From contig NZ_JALDSX010000029.1 of the NCBI RefSeq assembly GCF_022748595.1, positions 1-41,682 on the forward strand: a stretch of 41,682 bases of DNA. The letters run 5' to 3'. Shown here piece by piece: positions 1 to 13,380 of the stretch (positions are counted from its first letter, which is position 1; every line of letters starts with the position of its first letter). The notes under the pieces were generated by a model. The model was not told where the DNA came from. It made no database searches and saw only the letters and a program-made list of their open reading frames with translations. Source of the stretch: Brevibacterium sp. ZH18 (GTDB lineage Bacteria > Actinomycetota > Actinomycetes > Actinomycetales > Brevibacteriaceae). Position numbers and translations under genes: made by a program.

Positions 1-94
1 CTCATGCCGGCCGAAGGGTCGTTGTCTCGGGCGCCGGATTCAGTCATCGGCATTCATTGTCGCAGACGACGAGAATCGCAGACAACGGAGATCG

Positions 95-109
95 GAGCCT
101 CAGAGGCTC
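95..109 (-). terminator. Short hairpin after the symporter gene
   Basis: A perfect 6-bp inverted repeat (GAGCCT / AGGCTC) with a 3-base loop lies 6 bases downstream of the symporter stop codon on the minus strand. It has no T-tract, so it is only a weak terminator candidate or a 3'-end stabilising hairpin. The rest of positions 1-115 holds nothing I can recognise. Confidence 0.3.
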
Positions 110-115
110 AGATGC

Positions 116-1507
116 TCAGAGACGGGCGGCTCCTGTGGCGTGCTCCTGCTCGAGCTCAGGCTCGTCAGCATCAGCATCAGCGCTCTCCTCGACGGGGACA
201 TAGCCGTCGATGCGCTCGGCGTCATAGCGGTCCTGGTCAAGGATCCCATGGCGTTTGGCGACGATCGCAGGGATGAGCGCCTGACCCGAGACGTTGAGTG
301 CGGTGCGTCCCATATCGACGATCGGCTCGATGGCCAGAAGCAGTCCCACGCCTTCGAGCGGCAGACCCAGAGTGGACAGCGTGAGAGTGAGCATCACTGT
401 CGCGCCGGTCGTTCCGGCGGTCGCAGCCGAACCGATGACCGAGACGAACACGATGAGGAAGTACTGCACGATCGAGAGGTCGATGCCGAAGAACTGAGCA
501 ACGAACACTGCTGCGATCGCCGGGTAGATGGCGGCACAGCCATCCATCTTCGTCGTCGCGCCGAAGGGCACTGCGAAGGCCGCATAGCTCTGGGGAACGC
601 CGAAGTTATCTGTCGTCACCTTCTGCGTCACGGGCATGGTGCCGATCGATGACCGGGAGACGAAGCCCATCTGAGTGGCGGGCCAGACTCCTGAGAAGTA
701 CTGCCGGACCTTGAGGCCGTTGAGCTTCGCCAATGTCGGATAGACGACGAAGAATACGAGTGCGAGTCCGATGTAGACGGCGACGACGAACCACAGGAGC
801 GATCCCATAGTCGACCAGCCGTAGGAGTTCACAGCATTGCCGATGAGGCCAAGGGTGCCGATGGGGGCGATGCGGACGATCCACCACACGACCTTCTGCA
901 CGACGGCCAGAGCAGCCTCGGTGAACTGGAGGAAGGGTTCAGCGGCTTTGCCGACCTTGACGGCGGCGATGCCGATCGCACCGGAGGCGATGATGAGCTG
1001 GAGGATGTTGAAGTCGACTTCAGAGACCAGTCCCCCACCTTCCTCGGGCGAGGTCGCAACCTCGAGGCCCAAGAAGTTCACGGGAACCAGTCCGGTGAGG
1101 AAGCCGATCCAGCTGCCCTGGTGATCCGGGGCCGAGCCGTTCAGCGACGAGGCGTCGGCGTGCATACCCGGCTGCAGGACGACACCGAGGATGAGCCCGA
1201 TGAGAACGGCGATGAGTGCGGTGAACGCGAACCACAGCAGCGTCGACACCGCGAGCCTGGCCGCGTTCGTAACCTTGCGCAAGTTGCCGATGCTGGCGAT
1301 GATCGCGGTGATCACGAGCGGAACGACGGCAGCCTTCAGGAGCGTCACATACGACGAGCCGATCGTCTCCAGGGTCTGACCGAGCCAGTTGTCCTGTCCC
1401 TCACTCACCGGCCCCCATGATCGGGCGACGAGCCCGAGCACGACACCCGCGATGAGTGCGATGGTGACCTGCACCCCGAACGATTTGCTCCATTTCGGCA
1501 GTCTCAT
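116..1507 (-). CDS. Dicarboxylate/amino acid:cation symporter (DAACS family)
   Basis: A 463-residue integral membrane transporter of the glutamate/dicarboxylate symporter fold. The first hydrophobic segment is at residues 11-29. Hallmarks seen are the hairpin-1 serine motif SRSS (284-287), the TM7 motif GATTKMDG (316-323) and the TM8 motif DMGRTALNVSGQ (398-409). The arginine and asparagine of TM8 are present. The usual NMDGT of TM7 reads KMDGC, and the aspartate expected after NVTG in archaeal GltPh is glutamine, so cation-site positions differ from sodium/glutamate carriers. Length and the ALNVSG motif recall TcyP-type L-cystine carriers, but the substrate is not established. The start at 1507 was chosen because AGAAGGGA lies 5 bases upstream; a longer in-frame start at 1558 lacks this. 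Transcribed alone, after pyk. Confidence 0.9.
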   Translation of the reverse strand: MRLPKWSKSFGVQVTIALIAGVVLGLVARSWGPVSEGQDNWLGQTLETIGSSYVTLLKAAVVPLVITAIIASIGNLRKVTNAARLAVSTLLWFAFTALIAVLIGLILGVVLQPGMHADASSLNGSAPDHQGSWIGFLTGLVPVNFLGLEVATSPEEGGGLVSEVDFNILQLIIASGAIGIAAVKVGKAAEPFLQFTEAALAVVQKVVWWIVRIAPIGTLGLIGNAVNSYGWSTMGSLLWFVVAVYIGLALVFFVVYPTLAKLNGLKVRQYFSGVWPATQMGFVSRSSIGTMPVTQKVTTDNFGVPQSYAAFAVPFGATTKMDGCAAIYPAIAAVFVAQFFGIDLSIVQYFLIVFVSVIGSAATAGTTGATVMLTLTLSTLGLPLEGVGLLLAIEPIVDMGRTALNVSGQALIPAIVAKRHGILDQDRYDAERIDGYVPVEESADADADEPELEQEHATGAARL

Positions 1508-1679
1508 GCCATTCCCTTCTCTGCTGTGCTTGCCTCCACTGCCTCCATGACGACTCACAGGGTCTGTGACCGGCGGTGAGAACGGGCGTGCAGGATTTAT
1601 TCAACCCCCTGCACAACTGTTGAGCAATCACTGAAATTCCTCGCCGGCGTGTGAGGTGCCTCGCACCGAACATGACAAT
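1508..1679. other. Intergenic upstream region of the symporter gene
   Basis: Together with the hairpin and repeats at 1680-1842 this forms a 343-bp gap without a gene. This part should carry the symporter promoter. On the minus strand an A/T-richer patch near 1593-1600 follows a TTG-containing hexamer, but no convincing -35/-10 pair can be assigned. No conserved reading frame is seen on either strand. Confidence 0.4.
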
Positions 1680-1710
1680 GGCGCCCATCCCTGCTCAGGG
1701 GATGGGCGCC
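1680..1710 (-). terminator. Terminator-like hairpin downstream of pyk
   Basis: A perfect 12-bp inverted repeat (arms 1680-1691 and 1699-1710, GGCGCCCATCCC and its complement) encloses a 7-base loop. It lies about 140 bases past the pyk stop and before the symporter gene. There is no run of T on either side, as is common for terminators in high-GC actinobacteria. It probably ends the pyk transcript, but the perfect symmetry means orientation cannot be read from the sequence. Confidence 0.55.
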
Positions 1711-1742
1711 GTTCTCAGATTCTGATGACCAGCACCGAATTG

Positions 1743-1842
1743 CTCAGCGCTTCCGGACACAAAGTTCCTCAGCGTTTCCGGCGACGAAATCGCTCAGCGT
1801 TTCCGGAGACGAAGCTACTCAGCGCTTCCGGAGACGAACCGG
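1743..1842. repeat. Four tandem 25-bp repeats downstream of pyk
   Basis: The block CTCAGCGYTTCCGGAGACGA followed by five variable bases recurs at exactly 25-base intervals, starting at 1743, 1768, 1793 and 1818. The copies differ at a few positions (for example ACACA or GCGAC in place of AGACG). The array begins 8 bases past the pyk stop codon, inside the presumed 3' untranslated region. The unit length is not a multiple of three, which argues against coding. Each unit contains the palindrome TCCGGA in three of four copies. Confidence 0.85.
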
Positions 1843-1850
1843 TCAGACTC

Positions 1851-3398
1851 TCAGTGCTTGGGTGCGCCGTTGGCCATGACGATCGGCACCTCGCGGGTGA
1901 TCGGCGCTTCAGCGACGACACCGTAGCCGGCCAGCGGATCCTCTTCGTCATCCGAGGAGTCTTCGTAGGCGGCAGCGACGCCCTTGGCCGCATCACCCAT
2001 CGTGTGGATGCGCAGCGCGTTGGTCGATCCCGGAATCCCCGGGGGCGAACCGGCCACGAGAATGCTCTGGTCGCCTTCGCGGGCAGTTCCGTCGGCCAAC
2101 AGCACGGCGTCGACCTGGCGGGCCATCTGATCCGTGTGCCGCACGGTCTTCACGAGGTACGGGCGAACACCCCACGTCAGAGCGAGCTGATGACGGACCT
2201 GTGGGTCGGGCGTGAACCCGAGGATCGGCCAGGCCGGCCGCAGACGCGACATGCGGCGGACGGAGTCACCGGTCTGGGAGAAGGTGCACAGCAGATCGAT
2301 GTTGAGCTGCTCTGCGATCTGGACTGCCGCAGCAGTGACGGCGCCGCCCTTCGTGTGGGGCACCGTGCCCAGCTGAGGAATTCTCTCCATGCCGTGCTCT
2401 TCAGTGGATTCGATGATTCGGCTCATCGTCCGGATCGCTTCGATCCAGTGCGCACCGACCGAGGTCTCCCCCGAGAGCATGAGCGCGTCCGCACCATCGA
2501 GGACTGCGTTCGCGCAGTCGCTCGCCTCGGCGCGGGTGGGCCTGGCCGCATCGATCATGGTCTCGAGCATCTGGGTCGCGACGATCACGGGCTTGGCCTG
2601 CTGGCGGGCGATCTCAACCGCGCGCTTCTGCACGATCGGAACCTGCTCCAGCGGCAGCTCCACGCCGAGGTCTCCGCGAGCGACCATGATGCCGTCGAAG
2701 GCGTCGATGACAGCGTCGAGCTGCTCAACGGCCTGCGGCTTCTCCAGTTTGGCGATGACGGGGGCGGAGATGCCGACCTCGTCCATGACCGCGCGGACGT
2801 CGTCCATGTCCGCCGGACTGCGGACGAAGGAGAGTGCCACCCAGTCGAAGCCCAGCTTCAGACCCCACTTGAGGTCTTCGATGTCCTTCTCCGACAGCGC
2901 GGGAACGGAGACTGGAACACCGGGGAGGTTGATGCCCTTGTGGTTGGAGATCGTACCGCCGATCTCGACTTCGGTGATGACGTCGGTATCGGTGACTTCG
3001 GTAGCCCGCAGACGCAGACGGCCGTCGTCGATGAGCAGCGGATCGCCCACAGAGACGTCACCGGGCAGAGTCGACAGCGTCGTGCTCACGACCTCGGCGG
3101 ATCCGGGCACATCGCGATTCGTGATCGTGAAGGTGGCCCCTTCGACGAGCTCTTCCTTGCCGTTGGCGAAGTTCCCGACGCGGATCTTGGGACCCTGCAG
3201 ATCGAGCAGCACTGCGACAGCACGACCGGTGTCGAGTGCGGCCTGGCGGACCCAGGCGAACTTCTCTTCATGCTCTTCCCGCTTGCCGTGGCTGAGATTG
3301 AACCTCGCCACGTCGACGCCCTCATCGACGAGCGCACGGATCTCTTCATAGGAGTTCTGGTTCGGACCTAATGTTGCGACTATCTTTGCACGCCTCAT
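1851..3398 (-). CDS. pyk: Pyruvate kinase
   Basis: Catalyses the last step of glycolysis, phosphoenolpyruvate plus ADP to pyruvate plus ATP, in the cytoplasm. The 515-residue product starts MRRAKIVATLGP and shows the substrate loop RFNLSHG (32-38), LDLQGPKIR (65-73), the catalytic lysine stretch IAKLEK (215-220), the metal-binding MVARGDLGVELP (238-249) and MLETMI. A C-terminal tail of about 30 residues rich in acidic and small residues goes beyond the usual 470-480. The ATG at 3398 is preferred over the GTG three codons upstream because the sequence matches family N-termini. AGGGTGG sits 5 bases upstream, and the same bases include a possible -10 box (TAGGGT) 7 bases before the ATG. A 12-bp hairpin separates it from gltD. 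Confidence 0.97.
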   Translation of the reverse strand: MRRAKIVATLGPNQNSYEEIRALVDEGVDVARFNLSHGKREEHEEKFAWVRQAALDTGRAVAVLLDLQGPKIRVGNFANGKEELVEGATFTITNRDVPGSAEVVSTTLSTLPGDVSVGDPLLIDDGRLRLRATEVTDTDVITEVEIGGTISNHKGINLPGVPVSVPALSEKDIEDLKWGLKLGFDWVALSFVRSPADMDDVRAVMDEVGISAPVIAKLEKPQAVEQLDAVIDAFDGIMVARGDLGVELPLEQVPIVQKRAVEIARQQAKPVIVATQMLETMIDAARPTRAEASDCANAVLDGADALMLSGETSVGAHWIEAIRTMSRIIESTEEHGMERIPQLGTVPHTKGGAVTAAAVQIAEQLNIDLLCTFSQTGDSVRRMSRLRPAWPILGFTPDPQVRHQLALTWGVRPYLVKTVRHTDQMARQVDAVLLADGTAREGDQSILVAGSPPGIPGSTNALRIHTMGDAAKGVAAAYEDSSDDEEDPLAGYGVVAEAPITREVPIVMANGAPKH

Positions 3399-3405
3399 GC
3401 ACACC

Positions 3406-3411
3406 ACCCTA
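3406..3411 (-). promoter_or_regulatory. Candidate -10 box (TAGGGT) of pyk
   Basis: TAGGGT fits the actinobacterial TAnnnT pattern and lies 7 bases before the pyk ATG, the spacing expected when transcription starts at or next to the start codon. The same bases can serve as a Shine-Dalgarno sequence (AGGGTGG), so the two readings compete. No consensus -35 is seen; that region is occupied by the 3419-3448 hairpin. Confidence 0.35.
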
Positions 3412-3418
3412 CCTGTAC

Positions 3419-3448
3419 CGTGACGGGCGGTTCGACCCGCCCGTCACG
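3419..3448 (-). terminator. Strong hairpin between gltD and pyk
   Basis: A perfect 12-bp inverted repeat (arms 3419-3430 and 3437-3448, CGTGACGGGCGG and its complement) surrounds a 6-base loop. It sits 66 bases after the gltD stop and 20 bases before the pyk start. It lacks a T-tract. The likeliest role is termination of gltB-gltD just before pyk; alternatively it is a leader structure of pyk if pyk transcription starts further upstream. Confidence 0.5.
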
Positions 3449-3514
3449 TATGATCGTCGGATGAAAGCATCGCACGCCGATGTGCGGCTTTCTCATTAAT
3501 TGACACAGATCATC

Positions 3515-4949
3515 TTAACATTTAAAACCTGTGTCCTGCGTTCCCACTGGTTCCGGCAGTCGTGTCGATCCCGTGAGGAACCGGTCCACCTCTGCCGCGA
3601 CCGAGCGTCCTTCGGCGATGGCCCAGACGATGAGCGACTGTCCGCGGCCGGCATCGCCGGCGACGTACACACCGGGCGCCGAACTCAGGTAGGTCTCATC
3701 ACGGCTGAATGCTCCGCCGCTGGTCACGTCCAGTCCGAGCGCCTCCGACTCCGGACCCGAGAAGCCCAAGGCCAGGAGTACGAGGTCGGCGTCGATGCGG
3801 TGCTCCGTGCCCGGCGTCGGCACCCGCCGACCGTCGACGAACTGAGTCTCCGAAACCTCGATGCCCGTTACCCTTCCCTGATCGTCACCGACGAATCCGG
3901 TCGTCGAAGCCAGGTAACGCCGGGTTCCGCCCTCTTCGTGGGAGGACTGGATCTCGAAGATCCGCGGCACCGTCGGCCACGGGTCGGAATCGCTGCGCTC
4001 GGCGGGAGGCTGCGCTCCGATCGCGAGGGTCGTGACCGAGGCCGCGCTCTGTCGCAGAGCTGTACCCAGGCAGTCGGCACCGGTGTCACCTCCGCCGATG
4101 ATGATGACGTGCTTGTCCTTCGCATCGATGAGCTCGGCCGGCTCACCCGCCTGCACCCGGTTCGAGGGGACGAGATAATTCATCGCAAATTCGACGCCGT
4201 CGAGATCGCGTCCCCCGATGTTCATGTCCCGGGGCACTGTGGCTCCGGTGCACACGATGACCGCGTCGAAGCTGGACCGCAGCTCCTCGAAGCTGATGTC
4301 GCGTCCGACCTCGACCGAGGTCCGGAATCGTGTGCCTTCGGCGCGCATCTGCTCGAGACGGCGATCGATATGGTGCTTCTCGAGCTTGAAGTCGGGGATG
4401 CCGTAGCGCAGGAGCCCGCCGAGGCGGTCGTCGCGTTCGTGGACCACGACCGTATGCCCGGCCCGAGTCAGCTGCTGCGCGGCGGCGAGGCCCGTGGGCC
4501 CCGAGCCGATGACTGCGACGGTGAAGCCGGTGATGCGGTCGGGGATCACCGGCTGGATGAGGCCCGCGGCGAACCCCTGATCGACGATGGAGACCTCGAC
4601 CTGCTTGATCGTCACCGCCGGCTGGTTGATCCCGAGCACGCACGCGTTCTCGCACGGTGCCGGACATGCCCGACCGGTGAATTCGGGGAAGTTGTTCGTC
4701 GCATGCAGGAGGTCGACAGCCCGCGGCAGTTCGCCGCGGTACATCGCGTCGTTGAACTCCGGAATCAGATTGCCCAGCGGGCATCCCTGGTGGCAGAACG
4801 GCACGCCGCAGTCCATGCAGCGCGAGGCCTGACGCCGCAGCTGCTCGGGATCGCCGGCCTCGTAGACCTCGCGGTAGTCGAGCAGGCGGATCGGAACCGG
4901 ACGACGTTTGGGCAGCTCGCGGTGGTCGATGGTGAGGAATCCGTGCGGA

Positions 4950-4957
<8 letters not shown>
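3515..4957 (-). CDS. gltD: Glutamate synthase small subunit
   Basis: The 480-residue FAD/NADPH subunit of glutamate synthase, which passes electrons from NADPH to the large subunit. The N-terminal iron-sulfur region carries CMDCGVPFCHQGC (47-59) and ACPAPCENAC (98-107), the cysteine clusters for two [4Fe-4S] centres. Two dinucleotide folds follow: VIGSGPTG (149-156) for FAD and IIGGGDTG near residue 290 for NADPH. The final GDAGRGQSLIVWAI motif is the conserved FAD contact. The ATG at 4957 overlaps the end of gltB by 8 bases (ATGGCTGA), so the two subunits are probably translationally coupled. The reading frame continues upstream inside gltB but without homology, so the longer start is rejected. 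Confidence 0.97.
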
Positions 4958-9647
<4,690 letters not shown>

Positions 9648-9834
9648 CGGCTGCCTTCACGGGGTGTGGTCATTTTCCAGAAGACGGCGCTGTCCTAAGC
9701 TGGCTTCGACGTGTCGTACGGAGATCGTCCTCAGACACAGGTGTGACGTGGTTCTCACGGTCGGAACCCCAACCTACACCCGCAAGCCCCATGTCGCACA
9801 GTCGAAAAAGGACCATAAAACGGACCAAATCGTC

Positions 9835-10137
9835 TCAGCGGCCGGAATTGGGCCCATCGTTGCCGCGTGATTTCGACTTGACGTCGGGGATGATCGAGAT
9901 CGCCGAGGTGACTGCTCCGAAGAATCCGAAGCCGTGCGGTTCATCGCCTTCGCCGGCCCCACGGGAGGCCTCGCTCGAGGCCCGTGCGATCTTTCGGGCA
10001 CGGCGGGCGAGGCTCACGACGACGATGCCGACGATGAGGAGCACAATGGCGAGTGCGAGGATCCACAGTGCCCAGGCCGGGATGGTGACACCGCCGAGTT
10101 CGAGTCCCTCAGCTGCCAGCAGCTGGGCCCGGCTCAT
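9835..10137 (-). CDS. Small membrane protein following trpA
   Basis: A 100-residue protein of unknown function. One strong transmembrane segment spans about residues 21-44, followed by a basic stretch (RRARKIAR) and a polar, Gly/Ser/Lys-rich tail, so the C-terminus is probably cytoplasmic. The start at 10137 is set by the ATGA overlap with the trpA stop codon; a start two codons upstream is possible but less likely. It is therefore the last cistron of the his-trp run. In other actinobacteria this position is often held by lgt, which is absent here. I do not recognise a family. Confidence 0.75.
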   Translation of the reverse strand: MSRAQLLAAEGLELGGVTIPAWALWILALAIVLLIVGIVVVSLARRARKIARASSEASRGAGEGDEPHGFGFFGAVTSAISIIPDVKSKSRGNDGPNSGR

Positions 10138-10925
10138 GCACACCCTTCTGAGAGTTCAGCTGCGAGGGAGGCGACTCCGGGAACGCCGTCCGCGTCGAGG
10201 GCCCGCACCAGGGCGGAGCCAACGATGACGCCGTCGGCGTACTCCGCGACCTCGGCCGCCTGTTCGCGGGTCGAGACTCCGAGTCCGACGCAGGCACGAG
10301 GCGCTCCGGCCTCTTTGAGGCGGGAGACGAGGTCACGGGCATGATTGTCGACTTCGGAGCGGACACCGGTGACACCCATGGTCGAGGCGGCGTAGACGAA
10401 TCCGCGGCTCGAACCGACGATCTTAGCAATCCGCTCGGGCGTCGACGACGGGGCGGCGAGGAAGATCCGGTCCAGATCGTACTCGTCGGAGGCGCTGATC
10501 CAGTCGGCTGCCTCATCGGGAATGAGATCGGGGGTGATGATTCCGGCTCCGCCGGCCGAGTCGAGGTCGCGGGCGAATGCGGACAGGCCGTATTGGAGGA
10601 CGAGGTTCCAGTAGCTCATGACGACGGCAGTGCCTCCGGCCTCGGCGACGGCCGAGACCGCTGTCAGCACGTCCTTCGTCCGGACGCCGTTCTCGAGGCC
10701 CTTCTCAGCGGCGCGCTGGATGACAGGACCGTCCATGCCAGGATCCGAATAGGGCATGCCGACCTCGACGATGTCGAAGCCCGATCGCACGAGTTCGACC
10801 ATCGCGTCAATCGACCCGGGGACGGTGGGGAATCCGACGGGCAGATAGCCGATCAGAGCAGCGCTGCGACCGGATGCGGCCACACCGTCGATGGTGGTGG
10901 AGGTGCGGGGTCCTGAACTCGTCAT
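10134..10925 (-). CDS. trpA: Tryptophan synthase alpha subunit
   Basis: A 263-residue TIM-barrel enzyme that cleaves indole-3-glycerol phosphate and channels indole to TrpB. The catalytic glutamate is in [11 protein letters not shown] and the catalytic aspartate in GMDGPVIQ. The phosphate-binding end of the barrel is GLGVST followed by GVIVGSALV. The ATG at 10925 overlaps the trpB stop as ATGA, and the trpA stop overlaps the next start in the same way. The reading frame stays open upstream through trpB, but that part is an out-of-frame shadow. Length is normal for the family. Confidence 0.97.
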   Translation of the reverse strand: MTSSGPRTSTTIDGVAASGRSAALIGYLPVGFPTVPGSIDAMVELVRSGFDIVEVGMPYSDPGMDGPVIQRAAEKGLENGVRTKDVLTAVSAVAEAGGTAVVMSYWNLVLQYGLSAFARDLDSAGGAGIITPDLIPDEAADWISASDEYDLDRIFLAAPSSTPERIAKIVGSSRGFVYAASTMGVTGVRSEVDNHARDLVSRLKEAGAPRACVGLGVSTREQAAEVAEYADGVIVGSALVRALDADGVPGVASLAAELSEGCA

Positions 10926-12136
10926 ATCTGCACAGCTCCTTCGTCGAAGTAGTCGAACCATTTTGCGGCCGTCGCCATGTCTTTGTCGCCGCGACCCGAG
11001 AGGTTGACGAGCAGAACAGCATCGGGACCCAGTTCGCGTCCCACGCGCATCGCCCCGGCCAGGGCGTGTGCGGACTCGATCGCGGGGATGATCCCCTCGG
11101 TCCGTGACAGCAGCTGGAAGGCCTCCATGGCCTCCTCGTCGACGACAGGTTCGTACGTCACCCGTTCGCTGTCGTGGAGATACGAATGCTCGGGACCGAC
11201 GGAAGGGTAGTCGAGGCCGGCAGAGACCGAATGCGAACCCTGAGTCTGTCCGTCCTCGTCCTGGAGGATGTAGGTGGCTGAGCCGTGGAGGACTCCGGGC
11301 CGTCCACCGGAGAACCGAGCGGCATGATGACCGGAGTCGATGCCCTCTCCCCCGGCTTCGAAGCCGAAGATCTTCACATCGGTGTCGGCGAGGAAGGCCG
11401 CGAAGAGGCCCATCGCGTTCGATCCGCCGCCCACACAAGCGCAGATCGCATCGGGAAGCCGACCGACCTGGTCGAGGATCTGCTCGCGGGCTTCGACTCC
11501 GATGACCTTCTGGAAGGACCGGACCATGGCCGGGAACGGGTGCGGGCCGGCGACGGTGCCGATGACGTAATGGGTGCGCTCGACGTTGGCGACCCAGTCG
11601 CGCATCGCTTCGTTCATCGCGTCCTTGAGCGTGCGGGTGCCGTTGGTGACCGAGTTCACCTTCGCGCCCAGGAGACGCATTCGGGCGACGTTGAGGGCCT
11701 GGCGCTGTGTGTCCTCTTCGCCCATGTAGACCACGCACTCCATGTCGAGGAGGGCAGCGGCAGTGGCAGTGGCGACGCCGTGCTGACCAGCACCGGTCTC
11801 CGCGATGAGGCGGGTCTTGCCCATGCGCTTGGCCAGCAGAGCCTGGGCCAGGGCATTGTTGATCTTGTGGCTGCCCGTGTGGTTGAGGTCCTCTCGTTTG
11901 AGGAAGACTCGGGCGCCGCCGCAATGAGCGGCGAAGCGAGTGGCCTCGGTGAGCAGGCTGGGCCGGCCGATGTAGTTGCGCTGCAGGTCGAGCAGCTGGT
12001 CGGTGAACTCCGGATCGACCTGCGACTTGCGCCAGGTTTCTTCGATCTCGTCGAGTGCGGGGATCAGCGCTTCAGGGATGAACCTGCCTCCGAACGCACC
12101 GAAGTACGGTCCGTTCTCCTGGCTCAAGTCGGTCAT
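10922..12136 (-). CDS. trpB: Tryptophan synthase beta subunit
   Basis: A 404-residue PLP enzyme that joins indole and serine to form tryptophan, working as an alpha2-beta2 complex with TrpA. The PLP-binding lysine is Lys91 in the motif [11 protein letters not shown]. Other signatures are [14 protein letters not shown], the glycine-rich phosphate cup [10 protein letters not shown] and LSGRGDKD near the C-terminus. The ATG at 12136 is preceded by GAAGGA at good spacing. A 13-codon reading frame immediately upstream ends on the same ATGA. The 82-base spacer to trpC is the largest inside the trp section. Confidence 0.98.
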   Translation of the reverse strand: MTDLSQENGPYFGAFGGRFIPEALIPALDEIEETWRKSQVDPEFTDQLLDLQRNYIGRPSLLTEATRFAAHCGGARVFLKREDLNHTGSHKINNALAQALLAKRMGKTRLIAETGAGQHGVATATAAALLDMECVVYMGEEDTQRQALNVARMRLLGAKVNSVTNGTRTLKDAMNEAMRDWVANVERTHYVIGTVAGPHPFPAMVRSFQKVIGVEAREQILDQVGRLPDAICACVGGGSNAMGLFAAFLADTDVKIFGFEAGGEGIDSGHHAARFSGGRPGVLHGSATYILQDEDGQTQGSHSVSAGLDYPSVGPEHSYLHDSERVTYEPVVDEEAMEAFQLLSRTEGIIPAIESAHALAGAMRVGRELGPDAVLLVNLSGRGDKDMATAAKWFDYFDEGAVQI

Positions 12137-12174
12137 TGCGGTCCTTCGTAGATCGTGATGGTCTTCAGCTCCAT
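12133..12174 (-). CDS. Candidate 13-residue ORF between trpC and trpB
   Basis: A short frame, [13 protein letters not shown], begins at an ATG at 12174 and its TGA overlaps the trpB ATG as ATGA. Its Shine-Dalgarno sequence is weak (GAGCGAGC). Nothing but position supports it: a start-stop overlap with trpB could couple trpB translation to it. I recall that Streptomyces carries a small ORF (trpX/trpM) between trpC and trpB, but I cannot show these are related, and this one lacks tryptophan codons, so it is not an attenuator leader peptide. Confidence 0.25.
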   Translation of the reverse strand: MELKTITIYEGPQ

Positions 12175-12218
12175 GTGCTCGCTCGCGGCGCTGCACTCTC
12201 GGAACGTCGTCCGCTGTC

Positions 12219-13016
12219 TCAGGATGCGGCGCGGGCGCGGTGCTTGCGCCCCGTCGCGGTGAATTCGGCGACCGCCGCCTCTGCGTCGCCTCCGGTGACG
12301 AGAGCCTCGCCGACGAGCACCAGATCAGCACCGGACTTTGCATAGCCCGACACATCGGCCGCACCGGCAACCCCGGACTCAGCGACGAGTGTGCACTCAG
12401 CGGGCGCGAGTTCGGCCAGCGGCGCGAAGCGGTTCGTGTCGACGCTGAGGTCCTTCAGATTGCGGGTGTTGACCCCGATCAGCGGTGCTTTCAGATCGCT
12501 CGCGATCGCCAGCTCTTCGGCGTTGTGGGTCTCGACCAGAGCGGTCATACCCAGTTCGCCGGCGAGAGCGTGGAATTCGCTGAGCTGCGCGGGGCTGAGA
12601 GCGGCCACGATGAGGAGGACGAGATCGGCCCCGTGCGCGCGTGCCTCGTAGAACTGATACTCGTCGACCATGAAGTCTTTGCGCAGGACCGGGATGTCGA
12701 CTGCAGCACGCACCGAATCAAGATCCGCGAGACTGCCCGAGAAGCGACGCTGCTCGGTCAGAACGCTGATCGCTCGGGCGCCGCCAGCGGCGTAGAGGCC
12801 GGCCAGCGTGCCCGGGTCGGGGATGTTCGCGAGGTCTCCGCGAGACGGGGACTTCCGCTTCACCTCGGCGATGACGCCGAAGTCCGCGTCGAGGTCGAAC
12901 GCGCGCGCCGGCTGCGCGGCACGTGCACGGTCGATGACATCGGCCAGTGGGGTCTGCTTCCGGCGCTCGTCGAGGTCGGCGACGACCCCGGCGACGATAT
13001 CGTCGAGTACGGTCAT
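12219..13016 (-). CDS. trpC: Indole-3-glycerol phosphate synthase
   Basis: A 265-residue TIM-barrel enzyme converting carboxyphenylaminodeoxyribulose phosphate to indole-3-glycerol phosphate. It carries [15 protein letters not shown] (catalytic lysine and substrate-binding serine), [22 protein letters not shown] with the second catalytic lysine, IGVNTRNL and AESGV. It is monofunctional, with no fused TrpF domain. The ATG at 13016 overlaps the preceding gene's stop as ATGA, and GAAGAAGAA just upstream can act as a ribosome binding site. A longer in-frame extension through the upstream gene is a shadow. Confidence 0.97.
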   Translation of the reverse strand: MTVLDDIVAGVVADLDERRKQTPLADVIDRARAAQPARAFDLDADFGVIAEVKRKSPSRGDLANIPDPGTLAGLYAAGGARAISVLTEQRRFSGSLADLDSVRAAVDIPVLRKDFMVDEYQFYEARAHGADLVLLIVAALSPAQLSEFHALAGELGMTALVETHNAEELAIASDLKAPLIGVNTRNLKDLSVDTNRFAPLAELAPAECTLVAESGVAGAADVSGYAKSGADLVLVGEALVTGGDAEAAVAEFTATGRKHRARAAS

Positions 13017-13282
13017 TTCTTCTTCGGCTTGTTTCCCAGACCGACGGCGCGCAGGATCATGCCCACGATGAGACCGAGGACGACGACGCCGATGCCGACG
13101 TAGGTGATGTTCGGTGTGTGGATGGTGAACCCGACACAACCGATGGAGACGCCGATCAGAATGATGATGACACCGGTCCATCCGGCCACCGAGTTTCCGT
13201 GGCCCGGGTCAGCGATCGCGGCGTAGTCGATCGTCGACTTATCGAGATCGGTGGCGCCGTTACGAGCGACGGTTTGCGACAT
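13013..13282 (-). CDS. HGxxPAAW-type small membrane protein
   Basis: An 89-residue actinobacterial protein with the signature region GHGNSVAGW (residues 27-35), a variant of HGxxPAAW in which proline is Val and the second alanine is Gly. Two transmembrane segments follow, about 36-54 and 61-82, and the protein ends in basic residues (KPKKK). Such proteins are typically found between the Trp membrane protein and trpC in actinobacteria, as here, but have no proven function. The start at 13282 is supported by AAGGAG five bases upstream; the in-frame ATG at 13342 lacks such support. Its stop overlaps trpC. Confidence 0.88.
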   Translation of the reverse strand: MSQTVARNGATDLDKSTIDYAAIADPGHGNSVAGWTGVIIILIGVSIGCVGFTIHTPNITYVGIGVVVLGLIVGMILRAVGLGNKPKKK

Positions 13283-13380
13283 GATGCTCCTTAGAGATGC
13301 AGGCGTGGCACGCGTGAAAACTTCTTGCATCCATTGTGACACGCTTCGAGTTGGGGTGTGGCACCGACCCGGTCACGAGG

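Noticed and set aside
1743..1842. Possible CRISPR array
   Set aside because: Repeats are directly adjacent with only about 5 variable bases between conserved parts, no spacers of 30-40 bases and no cas genes.
1656..3371. Plus-strand open frame of 571 codons opposite pyk
   Set aside because: Antisense shadow of pyk that also runs through the 25-bp repeats; no domain or ribosome binding site.
9648..9834. Terminator from the GGTCC-ATAAAAC-GGTCC-like words with a T-run before gltB
   Set aside because: The two words are direct, not inverted, copies, so no hairpin forms.
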